The notes beneath the pieces were generated by a model. The model saw nothing but the letters and a program-made list of their open reading frames with translations, was not told where the DNA came from and ran no database searches. Positions 61,417 through 64,000 of a stretch of DNA of 64,000 nucleotides are shown piece by piece. A program made the position numbers and the translations under genes. Position 1 is the first letter of the stretch. Each line of letters begins with the position of its first letter. The DNA is from Cliona cf. orientalis (lineage: Eukaryota; Porifera; Demospongiae; Clionaida; Clionaidae): contig OZ005706.1 in the NCBI GenBank assembly GCA_963930775.1, positions 62,001 to 126,000 of the forward strand, in the 5' to 3' direction.

Positions 61417-63867
61417 CTAGTCTGAGTCTTGCTCCATGACGCTTTGCTGATAGAGTTCAAACTCGTTCATCACTTTGCTCAAATCGCTCAATACAAACAC
61501 CTCCCCTTCTTCATTCAGTTCCTTCTCTTGTTGAAGGTCTCCTCCTATCTCATCGTCTAGCTTATCCATCTCACTCTGGCACCTTGTTAGTCTTCCCTCA
61601 CACTCTACAGTCGATGCCAGCTCCCAGGCAAGGCTCTCTAGGGCCTCCTCATCCAGCTCATCTCTCTCCTGGCGCTCTGTGGCTGAGGTGATCTCTCCCT
61701 CCTCTATGTTGGTCACCGACAGCTCGAACTCGGCTAAATCTTCATTATCTGAATCACTAGGGGGAGGTCGGTTGTCCCTGGAGGAGTCCGAGTTAGCAGA
61801 AATCGGAGGAGCACTAGCCAGTGGTGGTGGTGGACATTTGTTTTGTGATTTTGGCCTGGTTGTAGCAGCTGGTGGTAGGTCAGTGTCAGGGTTGATCTCT
61901 AAAGTGTCTAAGTTGGAGCAAATGCTATTCCCAGGCAGCCAGATCGTAGATGATAGCTTAGATGCTATGGCAACTTTGTGGCCCATTCCAGCCGTTTGTG
62001 ATTTGGCGTCACTATCAATTTTATCATCGTCAGTCACCTCTACTCCATGTAGGAAGAACTGTGTCAGTTGTGTCTGCTCTGAGCAGTTGTTCCATGCTTG
62101 CTTCACAGAGGCCTGAATATCTGATTGGTTCACCTGAGAGGGAGGTGCCTTAGCTGATGGACGATGTGACCTGGCAGAGCTGCAGCGAGGTTTGGGCGTG
62201 GATTTCAATCTTGAGCTTTGAATTCGTTTCTTATTGGTGGATTTTGGACGTACACATGCGCTTCCACCAGTCTTCTTAGACTTTGGCTTCATGGCTACTG
62301 CTGGTGCAGCTGAAGTCTCCTCCAATTCAATTGGATGGATTTTAACAGCATCTGGTTTTGCTGAGCTGGTCGACGGACTCACATTCATCTCTACTATCTC
62401 CACACTAGAGGAGCCACTAACTGCTGGAGGAGTGGGAGAAGTGTATTCCTCTGTCTCCCTATCATTATGGGGAAACTTGGACTCAGCACGTTCTGGATCA
62501 TGGAAAAAATTATATTTGGAAAATGTGCCTTCCTCGTCAGTAGGTAAGTCCCTATCGTTAGTGCTCTCCGATGAGATATCTTCTCTATCCCTTGGTGGTG
62601 CTGCGTGGTGTAAGTGAGTAGCTGCCCTGGAAAGACATATTGGATCGTAGCGATGCCTCTTTATCATGAGTTGTTCAAAGTAAGTCACTCCAGATTTCCC
62701 TGAGAATTGAATCTGTGGCCTTTCTTTATCAATAGCAGCCGTTGTTCCTCCTGCAGGCCCAGCCTGGATCCCCGCACTCGAGTTACAGCTTGTTGATGAA
62801 TCTGCAAAAAAATTCATTTAAGAATGAAGCTATCTCCATGCATGCACGTGACCAGAATATTAGCACCTTTGGAGGAGTAGACCTGCTGTGCAGAGCTGGT
62901 AGTCTTTCCCTTCGCCCTCCACTCGGCCAAGGCCTGCTGAAATGAGGCTGCACTCTCTTCCTCATCATAACTGCCACTCAGAAGGGAACCCTCATTAGGC
63001 TTAGAAGGAGGGGGATGCCCCAAGTCATTAGTGGCTGTCGACGAACTTGTTTTAGAAAATGCTTCCACAGTACTGGTGGTGGTAGCCTGCTTCTCTGGTG
63101 AAATTTTCCGAACTTTTGACTGCAAAAAATTTTAAGTCATCTTGACAATGATTATGACATTAAGAGATGTGGTGATTACCTTGGAGACAATTGGCCTAGC
63201 GCGGTGCAGGGCTAATGCTCCCTTTTGATGAAACTTGGCATAGCAAAGCTGACAGTAGTTCTCCACACACTCAACACAGCTCTAAAAATAGAGAAATACA
63301 TGATAAATATCTATAATTAATAATCATGGCTATCATAACTGTGATACTCACCAGAGAAGCTTTACTTTTGTCGCACTGTCCACATCGAACAGATAGACCT
63401 GGTGAGTTAGCCTCGTTCTTGTCTGTGAGAATCCTCACTTTGATCTTCTCCTTGTTACCCTGTCTCTGTTCACCGTTGCTGTTGACAACGCCCGTGGGCT
63501 TGACTTGGGACACTGGTGACTGGTCCTTATTTCGAGGCCGTAGCAATGGTCCTTTCTGCCCAGACTTCCATAGATACCCACCTTCCACCCTATAAACATA
63601 ATAATTATGTATAAATAGTATATACAAGGAGTGAGCTCGCTTCGCTCGCTCACTCCTGCTATTATTGTGCATGTGTGGTCGACGACCTTTACCTACGTAT
63701 TTGTGCGCATGCGCAGAGAGCAAGCTAGTGCACGTGCACATCCTGCCTAATCATGTGACTTTGTCAATCACCTAGCTAAAGCATTCGTTACTTGTCTTGC
63801 AGCTTCACTCGCAAGGGGTCCCAAGAAAAGACGCTTAGAATAGAATCGCCTCCCTCTGGAAAGCACC
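61417..63867 (-). CDS. ZBBX: ZBBX, zinc finger B-box domain protein (5' end uncertain)
   Basis: Human ZBBX is linked to multiciliated cells; its molecular role is unclear. Visible exons from the 5' side: about 63782-63867 ([17 protein letters not shown], matching human VVLPWGKPGNSVKLKY); 63352-63594 ([11 protein letters not shown], human [20 protein letters not shown]); 63182-63285 ([30 protein letters not shown]), which completes the B-box zinc finger; about 62867-63120 ([20 protein letters not shown], human NEEESAQSFQEVLDQWR); and a long last exon of Ser/Asp-rich disordered protein ending SVMEQDSD. The order and spacing of these blocks leave little doubt. Earlier exons or the start codon lie at or beyond the right edge, so the 5' border is open. 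Confidence 0.88.
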
Positions 63868-64000
63868 TATGGGAAACATCGACTCAAGAATGTCACTCTT
63901 TCGCATTCTCCAGGCCGCCATATGTAAGTGTACAGTTCAGTCTAATACTCTCCTGCCGTTTTAACTTAAGCAGCTCACTTTAGTGGCTGCTGGGCCATAG

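Overview
The window is nuclear DNA from a metazoan with a compact, intron-rich genome. Coding genes are split into many short exons separated by introns that are often only 40-100 bases, use GT-AG borders and standard stop codons, and carry short non-autonomous DNA transposons (MITEs). Several genes are animal-specific or nearly so (RCAN, MSL2, a MAP4K4/TNIK/MINK1-type kinase, CTC1, HSDL1, ZBBX). A Shark/HTK16-type SH2-ankyrin-SH2 tyrosine kinase is present, a class known from Hydra, sponges and insects but missing from vertebrates. A sponge (demosponge) is my best guess. It rests on gene content and compactness and is an inference, not proven.

Layout, left to right: DKC1 (+, 5' part outside the window), MAP4K4-like kinase (+), ATG3 (-), NUDC (+), an unnamed coiled-coil gene (-), RCAN (+), a 4 kb repeat-rich gap (17.7-21.7 kb), CTC1 (+), HSDL1 (-), UQCRH (+), DYNLT2B (-), NDUFA1 (+), SLC9A6/7/9-type exchanger (-), an LRR gene (+), Shark kinase (-), an EPSTI1-like coiled-coil gene (+), MSL2 (-), PCCB (+), a secreted type-B carboxylesterase (-), an intronless M20 metallopeptidase (+), and ZBBX (-, 5' end at or beyond the window edge).

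The most striking structural feature is near-strict strand alternation. Eight head-to-head pairs (ATG3/NUDC, coiled-coil/RCAN, HSDL1/UQCRH, DYNLT2B/NDUFA1, SLC9A6/LRR, Shark/EPSTI1-like, MSL2/PCCB, esterase/M20) share gaps of 99-590 bases, and neighbouring pairs meet tail to tail. Two of these gaps share a 16-base element, AAATAATG(C/A)GCA(C/T)CAA, placed exactly 34 bases before the + strand start codon. A third copy lies next to the LRR gene start. Perfect Maf-type palindromes (TGCTGA-N-TCAGCA) occur five times, two of them in divergent promoters.

Functions are mostly housekeeping: mitochondrial energy and propionate metabolism (UQCRH, NDUFA1, PCCB), RNA pseudouridylation and telomere maintenance (DKC1, CTC1), autophagy (ATG3), dynein-linked and ciliary functions (NUDC, DYNLT2B, ZBBX), and signalling (MAP4K4-like, RCAN, Shark). 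The M20 gene is the best candidate for horizontal transfer. Mobile DNA is represented by at least six families of short inverted-repeat elements, several minisatellites and one larger dispersed repeat. I saw no rRNA, tRNA, CRISPR or retrovirus-like element.
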